64,000 nucleotides of DNA from Porphyrobacter sp. (GCA_027531395.1 JAPZRO010000003.1:186001-250000), one strand, 5' to 3'. Positions 54,299 through 63,889 are shown, counted from the first letter of the stretch. A program made the numbers and translations. The notes: generated from the letters alone by a model not told the origin.

Positions 54299-55339
54299 AT
54301 GATGGGCGCGCGCGCCGCAACGCGGGTGCCGACCGCAACCCTGCTCCACATCGGTGAATGGCTCGACTGGCCGGAATGGCTGCGCGACGGCACGTCGCTG
54401 ACGGGCGAGAGCGGCCCCCTCCCCGCCATGCTGTCGCGCGCCGACGATGTCCGCATCATGGCCAACATCGTCGACAACGCCGATGTCTTCGCGCTCGTCG
54501 AAGCCATGCTGACCCGGCCGCGGCCGGCGCTGAGTCTGGCCGGTGAACTCGCGGTGCTGCACGGCCCTGACCTCGACAGCTCAATCCGGCTGGTCGCCCG
54601 GGGGCTCGCCGCGCGCAACCTGTGGGCCATGCTCGACTTCGGCGAGCGGGGCGAGCAGGTCGAGATCGGCCTGCGTTCCGCCTTCCCGATGGGCGACCTG
54701 TTCGGCGCCTTCGCCCTGTGCGCATTGACGCTGCTGCAACGCTCGGTCGTCGCCTATCGCGGGGACGCGCTCGAAGGGATGTCCGTGGCCACCCAGCTGC
54801 ACGACCTGCCGCAAGCGCAAGCCGCGCTCGCAGCCTTCCGCTGTCCGATCGAGCCCGCTGCCGGAGCGGAGGCCCTGCGGTTTCCAAAGGCATGGCTCGA
54901 TCAGCTCAACCCGCATCATGATCCGCTGGTCTGGGACGTGGCGAAAGCCAAGATCGCAGCGCTGGAAAACGAGGCGGGAGGGATAGCGGCGGCCGATCCG
55001 CTGCGCGATTTCATCATCGACCATCTCTCCCGCACGCACCGCGTGCCGCGCCTCAAGCAGGCGGCGGTGCATCTCGGCATTTCCACCCGCACGATCGTCC
55101 GTTCGCTGGCGCGGCAGAACACGAGCTATCACAAGCTGGTCGAGGCCGAGCGCAAGAGCCGCGCTCTGGCCCTGATCGCCGATACCTCGCTGTCGCTTGC
55201 CGAGGTGGCCGAGGCGCTCGGCTTCAGCGACATGTCGAGCTTCGGACGCTCGTTCCGCCTGTGGTTCGGCGACACCCCCGGCAATCTGCGCAGGCTCTCC
55301 AGCGCAGAGGCGATCGCCGGGGACGAGGACGCTCCCTAG
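54299..55339 (+). CDS. AraC-family transcriptional regulator (5' end possibly disrupted)
   Basis: A 346-aa regulator as drawn. Residues 1-210 form an effector domain of the Arabinose_bd type (ALSLAGELAVLHGPDLDSSI, FGAFALCALTLLQRSVVA). The C-terminal AraC helix-turn-helix pair is PRLKQAAVHLGISTRTIVRS and SLAEVAEALGFSDMSSFGRS. The ATG at 54299 has no ribosome-binding site. In the same frame, an ATG at 54203 after GGGGCGGAAG gives MNSVDDRSGQLLAGVRAGS, then a TAG at 54260, then sequence running straight into the gene. The original start may be 54203 with a nonsense mutation. If so, this copy is truncated or inactive. Confidence 0.78.
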   Translation: MMGARAATRVPTATLLHIGEWLDWPEWLRDGTSLTGESGPLPAMLSRADDVRIMANIVDNADVFALVEAMLTRPRPALSLAGELAVLHGPDLDSSIRLVARGLAARNLWAMLDFGERGEQVEIGLRSAFPMGDLFGAFALCALTLLQRSVVAYRGDALEGMSVATQLHDLPQAQAALAAFRCPIEPAAGAEALRFPKAWLDQLNPHHDPLVWDVAKAKIAALENEAGGIAAADPLRDFIIDHLSRTHRVPRLKQAAVHLGISTRTIVRSLARQNTSYHKLVEAERKSRALALIADTSLSLAEVAEALGFSDMSSFGRSFRLWFGDTPGNLRRLSSAEAIAGDEDAP

Positions 55340-55362
55340 CGTCGCGGGCGAGCCGGACGGCG

Positions 55363-56850
55363 CTAGCGGCGAGGATCCATCTTCACCAGTTTCGCATCGA
55401 TCCGGGCGCGCAGTTCCACCGGCAGGTAGAGCCCCTGGCCGTGCGCGTGCAGGCGGCCGGTGCTGATCCGGTCGATCCGGACCGAGTAATCCACCGGCCC
55501 GTCCTGCCGCCGCGCCACGGCGCGATCGATCTTGGCCTTGAGGCTGGCGAAATCGCGCTCGAAATTCTGCGCCAGCGCTTCGGTGATGATGCCCTTGAAC
55601 TCGCCGGAATTGGCCAGCGCCAGCAGCAGCTCCTCGCCGATCATGTCGGTCTCGCCGGCAATCGCCACCTCGGCAAAGGCGACAGCGCGCGAATTGGGCG
55701 CATTGACCGGCCTGCCGGTCAGCCACAGCCGCCCCTTGGCGCGCTTCCACAAGGCAAGGTCGGAGCTGGCATCGAAGGTGACGCCGACCGCGATCCGGTT
55801 CGCGCTTGTGCCGTAGACCACCACATCGCTGAAGCGCGCCTTGACCGTGCCGTACTCGCCGAGCACGAACGGCCTGCCTGCGCGTTTCGCCAGCGCCTGC
55901 GCCAGCACGGGTTCGAGCACTGCGTAGTCGGCCACCACCGGCACCCTGAGGATCGCCTCTCCGCCCTTCATGTCGAGCTGCTCGACCGGCGGCAGCGGAC
56001 CGGGTTCGGGCGCGGCGGGACGGGTTCCGACAAAGGTCTCCAGCTGGCCTTCGAGCCCCAGCGACAGCACCATCCGCTGGCCGGTGATGCGATAGCCGCC
56101 ATAGTGGAACCGCTGCGGCATGATGCGGCCCCAGACGGCAGGATTCTCGCGGTTGAGTTCGATGACGGTATGCGCCGCTCGCCAGCCGCGCTCGGCGGCG
56201 GCGCGCACATTGACCTCGGCCAGCGCCCGTTCGAGCCGGGCGGCGATCCGCGCTTTCAGCGGGGCCAGCTTCTCGTCGGCCTCTTCGGTGAGGACGATCC
56301 GCCGCCCGAGGAAATCGATCCCCGGCTGCCGCGACCACGCATAATCGACGGCAACCTGACCGCGCAGCCGCCAGTCGCGGGCGAGATCGAAGGTCATGCC
56401 GAGCCGCAGATCGAGCGCGGCCGTCGCGGTCTCGCGCTTGAGGATGCCGCCGATGTCGCGCGCGACCAGCGTGGCGGTGATCGGCATGCGCAGCACCAGT
56501 TCGCGTCCGCGCCCGACCAGCCGCACCTTGCCGCGCCGGACCGTGCCCTGGATATCGCACTTGATCTTGGGCGTCTTGACCTTGAACACCGCCAGATCGA
56601 CCTTGCGGGACGGGACGCACAATTGCCCCTTGCGATAGATCGACCACAGCTGGCGAGGGATGTCGGCCTCGAGCTCGCGCTCCAGTCCGGCGAGGTCGAT
56701 CCCGAGATCGACCGCGACGACAGACGCTTCCTGCGGGAAGGTGATCGGATCATCGGCACGCGGCGGCGCAGCGGGGGCAGAGGCCGCCTCGGCACAGCCG
56801 AGGAGCGCGAGAAGCAGGCCGAGCAGGAAAGCGGAGCGACGCAGGGCCAC
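55363..56850 (-). CDS. DUF4403 family lipoprotein
   Basis: A 495-aa protein with a lipobox at the N-terminus (LLGLLLALLGCAEA). The mature part has repeated beta-rich, bilayer-facing modules: VVAVDLGIDLAGLERELEAD, the cysteines of LCVPSR and IKCDIQG, IELNRENPAVWGRIMPQRFH, and LHAHGQGLYLPVELRARIDA at the end. This fits DUF4403, a periplasmic family with lipid-binding (SMP/BPI-like) character and unknown role. It ends 23 bases from the convergent AraC gene and starts 5 bases after the OM protein gene, so it is downstream in a minus-strand operon. Confidence 0.85.
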   Translation of the reverse strand: MALRRSAFLLGLLLALLGCAEAASAPAAPPRADDPITFPQEASVVAVDLGIDLAGLERELEADIPRQLWSIYRKGQLCVPSRKVDLAVFKVKTPKIKCDIQGTVRRGKVRLVGRGRELVLRMPITATLVARDIGGILKRETATAALDLRLGMTFDLARDWRLRGQVAVDYAWSRQPGIDFLGRRIVLTEEADEKLAPLKARIAARLERALAEVNVRAAAERGWRAAHTVIELNRENPAVWGRIMPQRFHYGGYRITGQRMVLSLGLEGQLETFVGTRPAAPEPGPLPPVEQLDMKGGEAILRVPVVADYAVLEPVLAQALAKRAGRPFVLGEYGTVKARFSDVVVYGTSANRIAVGVTFDASSDLALWKRAKGRLWLTGRPVNAPNSRAVAFAEVAIAGETDMIGEELLLALANSGEFKGIITEALAQNFERDFASLKAKIDRAVARRQDGPVDYSVRIDRISTGRLHAHGQGLYLPVELRARIDAKLVKMDPRR

Positions 56851-56855
56851 GCCGG

Positions 56856-57695
56856 CTAGAGGCTCAACCGCAGGAACAGGCGCAGGCCGTCGAAGCTGTA
56901 ATCGAGATTGGCCGCATATCGGTTGGCGTTGACCCGCACGCGGTAATCGGTGGTGCGGAAGGCCACGCCGGCGGCGAGGTTGCCGGTAATCGCGGCGGTG
57001 GCCGAGGCTTCGAGATTGACCAGCCGGCCATCATAGGCACCGACCTCGATATCGAAGACATCACCGCGCGCGCGCAGTTCGAGCCATTTGGCCGGGCGAT
57101 ACTTCGCCTGCAGGCCGACCACCGGCAGCGGCGCGAGCACGGTGCGTCCGCTCTCCACCTCGGTGCGCTGTTCGGTGCCCACCGAGGCCTCGCCCACCAC
57201 GCGAAAGGCGAAATCGGTGAGGTGGGCGCCCACCATCGCCGCCAGCTCCCAATTGTCCTTCTTCACGAAGCGGTAGCCGAACGAGAGGCGGAAGACATCG
57301 GTTTCGAAGTCCGACTTCACCTGCGCGCCGACCGGGTAGACGACATCCTCAACCTCGATCGCATCGTCGAGCGTCACCTCGGTACTGCGGCGAAGTGCGA
57401 AGACGCTGGCCTCGGTAAAGAACCGGTCGTCGATTTTCGCGCCGAGCGTGACATCGATGCTCGAGGCATCGGTTTCGAAACCGAGCTGGTCCTCGAGCGA
57501 GATCAGCGTGCCGCGGCTGCGATCGGGTTCGAACAGACCGATCTCGGTCTCGGCCTCGGGCAGATAGACCCCGGCCTCGAGCCAGAAGCGCGGATCGGGA
57601 TCGATCTCCTGCGCGGCCAGCGTGGCGGGAAGCGCGACGACAAGCCCGCAGCACAGCCGGATAATCGTCACCGCGAAACGGTCTGCACGCATCAT
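56856..57695 (-). CDS. Putative outer-membrane barrel protein
   Basis: A 279-aa exported protein with a signal peptide (TIIRLCCGLVVALPATLAAQ). The mature part opens with FWLEAGVYLPEAETEIGLFE and continues as alternating strands (SIDVTLGAKIDDRFFTEASV, DVFRLSFGYRFVKKDNWELA, YRPAKWLELRARGDVFDIEV), ending in FDGLRLFLRLSL. The pattern and length suit a barrel of about 12 strands. GGAGGGAGGGCG directly precedes the ATG at 57695. It is the first gene of a probable operon with the DUF4403 lipoprotein; both localise to the envelope. Family not identified. Confidence 0.75.
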   Translation of the reverse strand: MMRADRFAVTIIRLCCGLVVALPATLAAQEIDPDPRFWLEAGVYLPEAETEIGLFEPDRSRGTLISLEDQLGFETDASSIDVTLGAKIDDRFFTEASVFALRRSTEVTLDDAIEVEDVVYPVGAQVKSDFETDVFRLSFGYRFVKKDNWELAAMVGAHLTDFAFRVVGEASVGTEQRTEVESGRTVLAPLPVVGLQAKYRPAKWLELRARGDVFDIEVGAYDGRLVNLEASATAAITGNLAAGVAFRTTDYRVRVNANRYAANLDYSFDGLRLFLRLSL

Positions 57696-57731
57696 CGCCC
57701 TCCCTCCGATGCCCGGCGCGATGCGATCGCG

Positions 57732-57766
57732 GCCCTGCTCGCGGATACTAGCCACGCGAGCAGGGC
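57732..57766 (-). terminator. Hairpin after the DUF885 gene
   Basis: A perfect 12-bp stem (57732-57743 with 57755-57766) and 11-base loop begin about 17 bases after the stop at 57783 and end before the OM protein start. A T-run is lacking. Confidence 0.5.
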
Positions 57767-57782
57767 TGGCAAGGCATTGGAA

Positions 57783-59435
57783 TCAGCCGCCGCCTGGGAT
57801 CGGCGGCGTGTTCCAGAACAGCGCCACTTCCTCGTCGGCGCCGGTCATCTCGTAGCGGATCAGCGCAATCGGCAGCTGGCCCGCCGCCAGAAATTCATCG
57901 TGGAATGCCCGGAGCGAGAACGCCTCGCCAAGCTGGACTGCACGGTCCGCCAGCAGCGCATCCATCTGCAGCTTGCCGATGGTGTAGGCGATGCCGTAGC
58001 CCGGCGGGCGGCGCAGATAGATCTCGGCATCGACCCGGGCGACGTCCTCGTCGAGCCATGGGGTGCGCTGGCGCATCATTTCCACCGCTTCGCTCACGCT
58101 GGCGCGATTGTGCTGCATGGCGATATCGGCCGGCACGCGCGCGGCGCGGAAGATCCCGAACAGCTGCATGAATTCATCCGCGCGCGGCCTCTCGCGGGTG
58201 GCCCCGGCCAGCATCAGCGCCTCTTCGAGATAGGTCGCCCAGCCCTCGGCCCGCCCGCCATCGCTGTAGCGGCCACGGATCGGACGGGTGTCGCGCTCGG
58301 CGAGCACGGCATCGAAGCGGTGACCGGGGATGACGGCGTGGAGATGATCGGGGATCGGATCGCGGAACTGGATCTGCTCCCAGAAATTCGGCCCGCCCGG
58401 ACGCTCGATATAGGGCGTGTTGCTGCCCAGGTCGCCGACATCGGCGGGGATGGTGACGATTGCCTCCTCGGTCAGGAAGCGGCGGACCTCGCGGTCGGTG
58501 CTGGCGATCTTGCCGGCCTGCTCGGCAGCGCTCTGCGACAGGCTGAGCTCGGGCAGATTGCGGTTGCGATGACGCAGCAGCGCCAGCGCCGCCCGCATCC
58601 GCTCATATTCGCGCTCGGAGAGGATCAGCATTTCGGCAGCGGTCAGGGGCATCATGCGGACGTGGCGGATGTACCAGTCATAGCGCTCGGCCCCGACCCC
58701 GGCCGGCGCGTTCATGCGCGGGCGCTCGGTCTTGAGCCAGTCGCGGAAGCCCACCACGGCAGCGCGCGCGGCGACCACATCGGCCACCAGATCGGGCCGC
58801 GCCGTCCGGCTGCGCGCGAGCAGATCGTCATACCAGCCGATGATCCCCGCCGGCGGCACGCTGCGATAGGGATGGTAGTGGTTGACCCCGTCGCTGTTCT
58901 CGAGATTGTGGAGCGCGAGGTCGGCAAAATCCCCCGCCACCTCGGTCAGGTTGCCGCGCGCCGAGGCGAGCAGCGGCGGCACCATGCGCAGCCGCTCGCG
59001 CAGCTTCGCGATATCCGCCTCGCTCCCCGACACCTCGGTGAAGGCAATCCCCAGCAGCGGATCAAGATAGAACCCCGGATCGCGCTTCCACGGGCGCAGC
59101 ACCTCGAGATTGAAGCGATAGCCGTTGAGGATCGACTTGACCGCGAGGTAATCGACCTGCCCGGTGCGCGACCAGCTGTTCACCGGCAGGGCGGCCAGCC
59201 GTTGCTCGAAGCTTTCGAGCCCGGCGAGCTTCTGCGCCATCAGCGCGTCGCCATAGACATCGCCGATCCGCGCGCCGGAATCCATCACCACCTCGGCGGT
59301 GAAGCCGGGCAGCATATATTCGCGCAGTTCCTCGTGGAGCGCGACGAGACTGTCGTAATCCGCATCGGGCTGCTGCGCCTGAAGCCCGCCTGCCCACAGC
59401 AGCACCAGCCCGAGAAATCCGAGGATCAACCGCAT
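57783..59435 (-). CDS. DUF885 family exported protein with an altered HE motif
   Basis: A 550-aa protein with a signal peptide (LILGFLGLVLLWAGGLQAQ). It shows the DUF885 layout: ALPVNSWSRTGQVDYLAVKS near the start, LTEVAGDFADLALHNLE, GRAEGWATYLEEALMLAG and LRRPPGYGIAYTIGKLQMDA at the end. DUF885 proteins are thought to be zinc-dependent peptidases with a HE-x-x-PGH motif plus the EGW element. Here the motif reads HAVIPGHRFD, with Ala where the catalytic Glu belongs, so peptidase activity is doubtful. Otherwise the gene is intact and full length. It lies 30 bases after the SLOG/TM gene on the same strand. Confidence 0.85.
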   Translation of the reverse strand: MRLILGFLGLVLLWAGGLQAQQPDADYDSLVALHEELREYMLPGFTAEVVMDSGARIGDVYGDALMAQKLAGLESFEQRLAALPVNSWSRTGQVDYLAVKSILNGYRFNLEVLRPWKRDPGFYLDPLLGIAFTEVSGSEADIAKLRERLRMVPPLLASARGNLTEVAGDFADLALHNLENSDGVNHYHPYRSVPPAGIIGWYDDLLARSRTARPDLVADVVAARAAVVGFRDWLKTERPRMNAPAGVGAERYDWYIRHVRMMPLTAAEMLILSEREYERMRAALALLRHRNRNLPELSLSQSAAEQAGKIASTDREVRRFLTEEAIVTIPADVGDLGSNTPYIERPGGPNFWEQIQFRDPIPDHLHAVIPGHRFDAVLAERDTRPIRGRYSDGGRAEGWATYLEEALMLAGATRERPRADEFMQLFGIFRAARVPADIAMQHNRASVSEAVEMMRQRTPWLDEDVARVDAEIYLRRPPGYGIAYTIGKLQMDALLADRAVQLGEAFSLRAFHDEFLAAGQLPIALIRYEMTGADEEVALFWNTPPIPGGG

Positions 59436-59465
59436 TTCCGCCCCTCCTTTGCCAAGGCCCCCGCG

Positions 59466-61460
59466 TCAGGCGGGCAGCGCAAGGTGCTTGGCACCGAACA
59501 CAGACTGCCAGCTTTCGATCTCGTCCACCACCGCCTCGTCGAGCGCGTGCATCAGGTCGGCCGCGGCGGCATAGGTCAGCGCGGCTTCGGCACCCGACAA
59601 TAGCAGGGTCATGCGCGCCTCGATCTCGCGCAGCTTCTCCGCCGCCACCCGCGAGATCGCCCCGAAGCGCTCGAAATCGCCGAAATAGCGGATGCCCGCA
59701 AGGTTCGCGCCGAGGGTCGGGAAGGCCACGCCGAGGAAGGTGAACAGCGGCGAGAGGCCCGCTGCCAGCTCCTTGGGCAGCATTCCGGTCGCCCCGCCAA
59801 GCTTGCACATGAGGTAGCCCAGCACCGAAGCGACAGCGAGGGTGAAGCAGGCCTCGGCCGCCTTGTCGAGCCGGTGGTGGACCGTCTCCAGCTTGTGCGC
59901 CTTGGCCTCGTGATAGGCGCGCTGGGCGCTGATGTGGGGCAGCACCACGCCCGCCAGTCCCTCGCGCAGATAGGCGCGGGTCAGGCGCACGCGCGGCAGG
60001 CCGACCGAGCGCAGGGCGTGGCGGGCAACGTGCTCGGGCCACTCCGCCCGTGCTCCGCCCCCGCCCTTGCGCGGCCAGCGGCCGGTGGGACGGGCCACGC
60101 CGAGCAGCAGCAGCCCCGGCGCATGGCGCAGATATTCGGCCACGCGCCGCAGCTCGAACCAGCGCCGGTGCCACCCGAGCCGCGATCCCGCCGCCGTGAG
60201 CGCAAGGATTCCGACCAGCAGCAGCAGTTCGACCGCGGCGAAGGCCCACTTGGTCTCGCCAAGTCCGGCGGGCAGATAGGCCAGCCCGACAATCACCGCG
60301 AGCGCGGCGAGCACGAAATTGACGCACATCCCGCTGCGATAGGCATCGGCGAGACGGCTGGCGATGCCGTCGGCCCAGGCGAACATCGGCAGCACCTCGT
60401 CACGCAGTCGTCCGGTGACGCGCGCGTCGCCGCCCGGCATGGCGCCTGCCGCCGCGAGCAACCCGGCGGCGCTGCCCGAGGCAATCGCGGCGGGCGCCTC
60501 GTAATCGACCCGCAACGAGCCGAAAGCGCCGCCGCCTCCGCCGAACAGGCGCTCGATCCGGCGATAGAAGCCGAAAGCCCGGCTGCTGCGACCACGCCAC
60601 ACCTCGCGCGAGAGCAGCTCCGGCTGCCACCCTTCCGCCACCACGGCGGTGCGGATGATGGTTTCGAGCAGCGCGTCGTCAGGCGCGGCATCGGGAGCGC
60701 GGGCGGCAAGGTGGCCAAGCTCCTCGGGCCGGGTCAGGATCGACCAGCCCTCGGGCGCGGCAGGATCGATCAGCAATACCGGCGTACCCATCGCCAACGC
60801 GGTGGTGACAGTGTGGCCCGTGCCGCCGGGCAGGTTGGCGATCTTTCCGTCCCACACCGCGACCACCAGATCGGTGCGCTCGATCATCACCCGGCCCGCA
60901 AGCGCGACATTGTCCGACGCCAGCGCCTCGAAGGCCCGGGCGGCGGCGGCATTGCCGGGTTCAGCGAGGCTGGCGAGCCACAAGGCCTCGACCTCGGCAT
61001 CGTGATCGGCCAGTTCGAACAGGTGCGCGCGGGCGGTGATCGCGCGGATCGCGGCGGCGCGCGCCTCGACCGCGGGGTCGGCGGCAGCACCGCCGCGGCA
61101 CAGCGCGGCGGCATCCTGCGGCGTCACGGGGTGAGCGTTGATCGCGAGATTGAGCTCGGCCCCGAAGGGCAGCGGCACCACCAGCTCCCAACCGCGCGCC
61201 AGCCCCAGCCGCGCCGCGACCTGATCGGTGCCATCGACCAGCAGGCTGTGCAGCCGCAAGGCACCGCGCGGCCCCGGCAGGGCGGCAGTGATCGCGTCGA
61301 TCCGCGCAAACAGCCGCTCAAGCGCCGCCTCGATCGCAGCGGCATGGGCCGAGAAGGAGGCATTGGTGGCGCGGTGGCCGGTAATGCCGAGCGCGAGATG
61401 GGGCTGCCAGCTGGCCGCGCCTGGCAGGAAATCGGGGGCCGCACTGGGCATGGAGGGCAT
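59466..61460 (-). CDS. SLOG-domain protein with C-terminal transmembrane region
   Basis: A 664-aa protein. Residues 20-230 are a SLOG/LOG-like Rossmann domain: LALGITGHRATN, DGTDQVAARLGLARGWELVV with PLPF, DLVVAVWDGK with LPGGTGHTV, and MGTPVLLIDP. Two membrane helices lie at about 378-425 (FVLAALAVIVGLAYLP, FAAVELLLLVGILALTAA), followed by RWFELRRVAEYLRH. Two more hydrophobic segments lie at about 537 and 575. SLOG domains bind nucleotide-derived ligands, and SLOG joined to membrane segments resembles predicted SLATT-type pore effectors of phage-defence systems. No nucleotidyltransferase or other defence partner is adjacent, so a housekeeping role is possible. The ATG at 61460 has GGAGACAAT upstream. 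It is divergent from the trypsin-like protease. Confidence 0.75.
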   Translation of the reverse strand: MPSMPSAAPDFLPGAASWQPHLALGITGHRATNASFSAHAAAIEAALERLFARIDAITAALPGPRGALRLHSLLVDGTDQVAARLGLARGWELVVPLPFGAELNLAINAHPVTPQDAAALCRGGAAADPAVEARAAAIRAITARAHLFELADHDAEVEALWLASLAEPGNAAAARAFEALASDNVALAGRVMIERTDLVVAVWDGKIANLPGGTGHTVTTALAMGTPVLLIDPAAPEGWSILTRPEELGHLAARAPDAAPDDALLETIIRTAVVAEGWQPELLSREVWRGRSSRAFGFYRRIERLFGGGGGAFGSLRVDYEAPAAIASGSAAGLLAAAGAMPGGDARVTGRLRDEVLPMFAWADGIASRLADAYRSGMCVNFVLAALAVIVGLAYLPAGLGETKWAFAAVELLLLVGILALTAAGSRLGWHRRWFELRRVAEYLRHAPGLLLLGVARPTGRWPRKGGGGARAEWPEHVARHALRSVGLPRVRLTRAYLREGLAGVVLPHISAQRAYHEAKAHKLETVHHRLDKAAEACFTLAVASVLGYLMCKLGGATGMLPKELAAGLSPLFTFLGVAFPTLGANLAGIRYFGDFERFGAISRVAAEKLREIEARMTLLLSGAEAALTYAAAADLMHALDEAVVDEIESWQSVFGAKHLALPA

Positions 61461-61614
61461 GGGCAGATTGTCTCCTCGCCGGCCGGGGCCGCACTCGCGC
61501 CAAGTCTCTAACGCGCGTGGACGGCTGGTTACAAGCGCACAAAGCAACGGTTTGACGCTCCAGCGGGAAAAGCGCATCATCGCGGGCCGGGAATGCTGGC
61601 GGGGGAGCGGGTCG

Positions 61615-63870
61615 ATGCCGGTTCGGATTACCTTGTGGCTTAGCATGATGCTGGGGCTGATGCTGGCGGCACCCGCCAGCGCGCAAGAGCTGATCCCTTA
61701 CGGGTATGAAGAACTCCCTCAGGGCGACCTTGTCAAACCGGCCCCGCGCGACAAGCCGGCTGAACGGGTCGCCGCCGAACAGGCCGCCGCCGATTCCGCC
61801 GAAGGCGCCTGCAACACCGGCGATCTGGCCGGCTGCACCGCGCTGGGCCGCGCCTTCATGCATGGCGAAGGCCGCCCGCAGAACCGACCGGTGGCCGAAT
61901 TGCTGCTGCGGAAGGCCTGTGACGGTGCCGAGGCCGCAGGCTGCCTTGCGCTCGGCCAGCTGTTCCGCTCGACCCTCGATCCCGTTGTGCTTGCCAACGG
62001 AACGCTGGCGCTCGGCCGCGCTTGCCGGCTCGGCAATCTCGACGCCTGCGCCGAGGAAGCCGAGGCGGTCGCCCGGGGCAACACCCCCTTCGACGGCAAC
62101 CGCGAGGCCGCCAACGCACTGCGCCGCGCGGCCTGCGAGAAGGGCAGCGCAAGCGCCTGCCGCGCGCTCGGCTCGGCGCTGGCGAGTAGCCAGGATCCCG
62201 CCACCCGCGAGGAGGGACTGGGCTTGCTCGAACGCACCTGCCGTGCCGGCCACGGTCGGGCCTGCGGGCGGATCCTGACAGAGCTGCGCGACACAACCCC
62301 GCCGCGCACCGCGCTCGCGCTGGAGATGGCCGAAAGCGGTTGCCGGGCCAATGTCCCCTATCTGTGCGAAGAACTGGCGCAGCTGCTGTTCGTACAGGGC
62401 AGCGGCCCGCCCGAAAGCCGCACCGCAGCGCTGGCCGCATACGACCGCGCCTGCGCGCTCAGCAGCGCCTCGTGCAGCACATCTGTCGCGATCCGCTCCC
62501 GGCCGAAGCTTGTCGAGAGCTGCCGCGCAGGCACACAGGCCGACTGCATCGCGCTCGGGCGGCTCTATGCCTCCGAAGGCTCGGTGCTCTACGCGCAGGC
62601 GGAAGCGGTGACATTGCTGGGCGGGGCCTGCGAGAGCGGCCAGATCGAAGCCTGCGACGATGCAGCCTTTGCGCTGCGCCCGGAAACGCCCGAACAGCAA
62701 GCCCAGGCGATGCACTGGCTCGATCTGGGCTGCGCGGGCGGCGAGGCTGAAGATTGCAACAGGATCAGCGAAATGTTGCTCGATGGAGACGACGTCCCGC
62801 AGGATCGGCCACGCGCCTATGCCGCTCTGGCGAGGGCCTGCGACCTCGGGCAGGCCCTCAGCTGCGACAGGCTCGACATGTATGCCATGAGAGACCCCGA
62901 TGTGCCGATGGTGGCGGTCGATGTCCGCTACGGGCCGCCGCTCAGCGCCGAGGAAGAAGCCGAGCTCGACCGGCGCGAACGCGAGGCAAAGGACGAGGCC
63001 GAGGCCCGGCGTTGCAGCTCGTCCGAAGTGGCGTTCGGCGGCCTGGTCTATACCGACAGGATCTGCCATCCCTCGGTCGCGGGCATCACCTTCGGCCGTC
63101 TGGCCAATGCCGGAGAAGCGCCGTGGCAGGCGCTGCTGTGGCGGCCGGAGCAGATGAAGGGCCGCACCCTGACCGACGGGGAGCGGGTGGAATGTGGCGG
63201 CGCGCTGATCCGTGAAGGCTGGGTCCTCACCGCCGCACATTGCGTGGTCGATGGCAAGCGTCGCCTTACGCTGACACCGGGGCACAAGGTCCGGCTCGGC
63301 GTGTTCGATATTCGCGCACCGGACGGCCTCGAATTCGACATCCGGCGGGTCTTTGCCCATCCGCGCTATGACGAGCCTAGCCGCACCTTCGACATTGCGC
63401 TGGTGGAGCTGGAGACCCGCCGCCGCGTGAGGGTCGGCACGCCCCACACGATCAAACCGATCCTGCTCGAGGGGACCACAAGCCGGCAGCGCTCCCTCAA
63501 GGCCGGCGATCCGGCCTATGTCTTCGGCTGGGGCAATACCACCTTCGGGGGACAATCGAGCGCGCGCCTCAAGGTGGCCAAGCTGGCGCTGGAGGAAGCC
63601 AAGAAATGCGAGGGCCGCAACCGGCTGTCCGGCTATCTCCTCGGCTCGATCATATGTGCCAGCGCGCCCGACCGGTCACAGGCCTGCGACGGCGACAGCG
63701 GCGGCCCGCTGGTCAGCTACGAAGGACGGGCGGCCATCATCGGGGTCGTGAGCGCCGGGACCGAATGCGGCCGAACCCGCGTCCCGACGCGCTATACCCG
63801 CGTGTCGAAGATGATGGACTGGATCGAAAAGGTGCTGGCAGGGCAGGAGGCCCCGATCGCCCCGCGCTGA
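61615..63870 (+). CDS. Exported trypsin-like serine protease with Cys-rich Sel1-like repeats
   Basis: A 751-aa protein with a signal peptide (TLWLSMMLGLMLAAPASAQ). Residues 45-430 are Sel1-like helical repeats with paired cysteines (CNTGDLAGCTALGRAF, CDGAEAAGCLALGQLF, CDLGQALSCDRLD), as in Helicobacter cysteine-rich proteins. The C-terminal 260 residues are a chymotrypsin-fold S1 protease. His is in WVLTAAHCVV (about 541), Asp in FDIALVELE (about 592) and Ser in CDGDSGGPLV (about 695). The triad and the usual disulphide cysteines are intact, and CDGDSGGP predicts trypsin-like specificity. Periplasmic or surface location. The ATG at 61615 is the only one opening a signal peptide. Confidence 0.88.
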   Translation: MPVRITLWLSMMLGLMLAAPASAQELIPYGYEELPQGDLVKPAPRDKPAERVAAEQAAADSAEGACNTGDLAGCTALGRAFMHGEGRPQNRPVAELLLRKACDGAEAAGCLALGQLFRSTLDPVVLANGTLALGRACRLGNLDACAEEAEAVARGNTPFDGNREAANALRRAACEKGSASACRALGSALASSQDPATREEGLGLLERTCRAGHGRACGRILTELRDTTPPRTALALEMAESGCRANVPYLCEELAQLLFVQGSGPPESRTAALAAYDRACALSSASCSTSVAIRSRPKLVESCRAGTQADCIALGRLYASEGSVLYAQAEAVTLLGGACESGQIEACDDAAFALRPETPEQQAQAMHWLDLGCAGGEAEDCNRISEMLLDGDDVPQDRPRAYAALARACDLGQALSCDRLDMYAMRDPDVPMVAVDVRYGPPLSAEEEAELDRREREAKDEAEARRCSSSEVAFGGLVYTDRICHPSVAGITFGRLANAGEAPWQALLWRPEQMKGRTLTDGERVECGGALIREGWVLTAAHCVVDGKRRLTLTPGHKVRLGVFDIRAPDGLEFDIRRVFAHPRYDEPSRTFDIALVELETRRRVRVGTPHTIKPILLEGTTSRQRSLKAGDPAYVFGWGNTTFGGQSSARLKVAKLALEEAKKCEGRNRLSGYLLGSIICASAPDRSQACDGDSGGPLVSYEGRAAIIGVVSAGTECGRTRVPTRYTRVSKMMDWIEKVLAGQEAPIAPR

Positions 63871-63889
63871 GCGCCAGAGCGGCAAGGTG

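Noticed and set aside
57222..59603. 793-codon open frame on the plus strand opposite DUF885 and the OM protein
   Set aside because: Composition is His/Arg/Gly-rich shadow sequence of high-GC genes. The opposite strand encodes two recognisable exported proteins.
61318..63555. 745-codon minus-strand frame opposite the Sel1-trypsin gene
   Set aside because: Antisense to a gene with an intact catalytic triad. No domain or start signal of its own.
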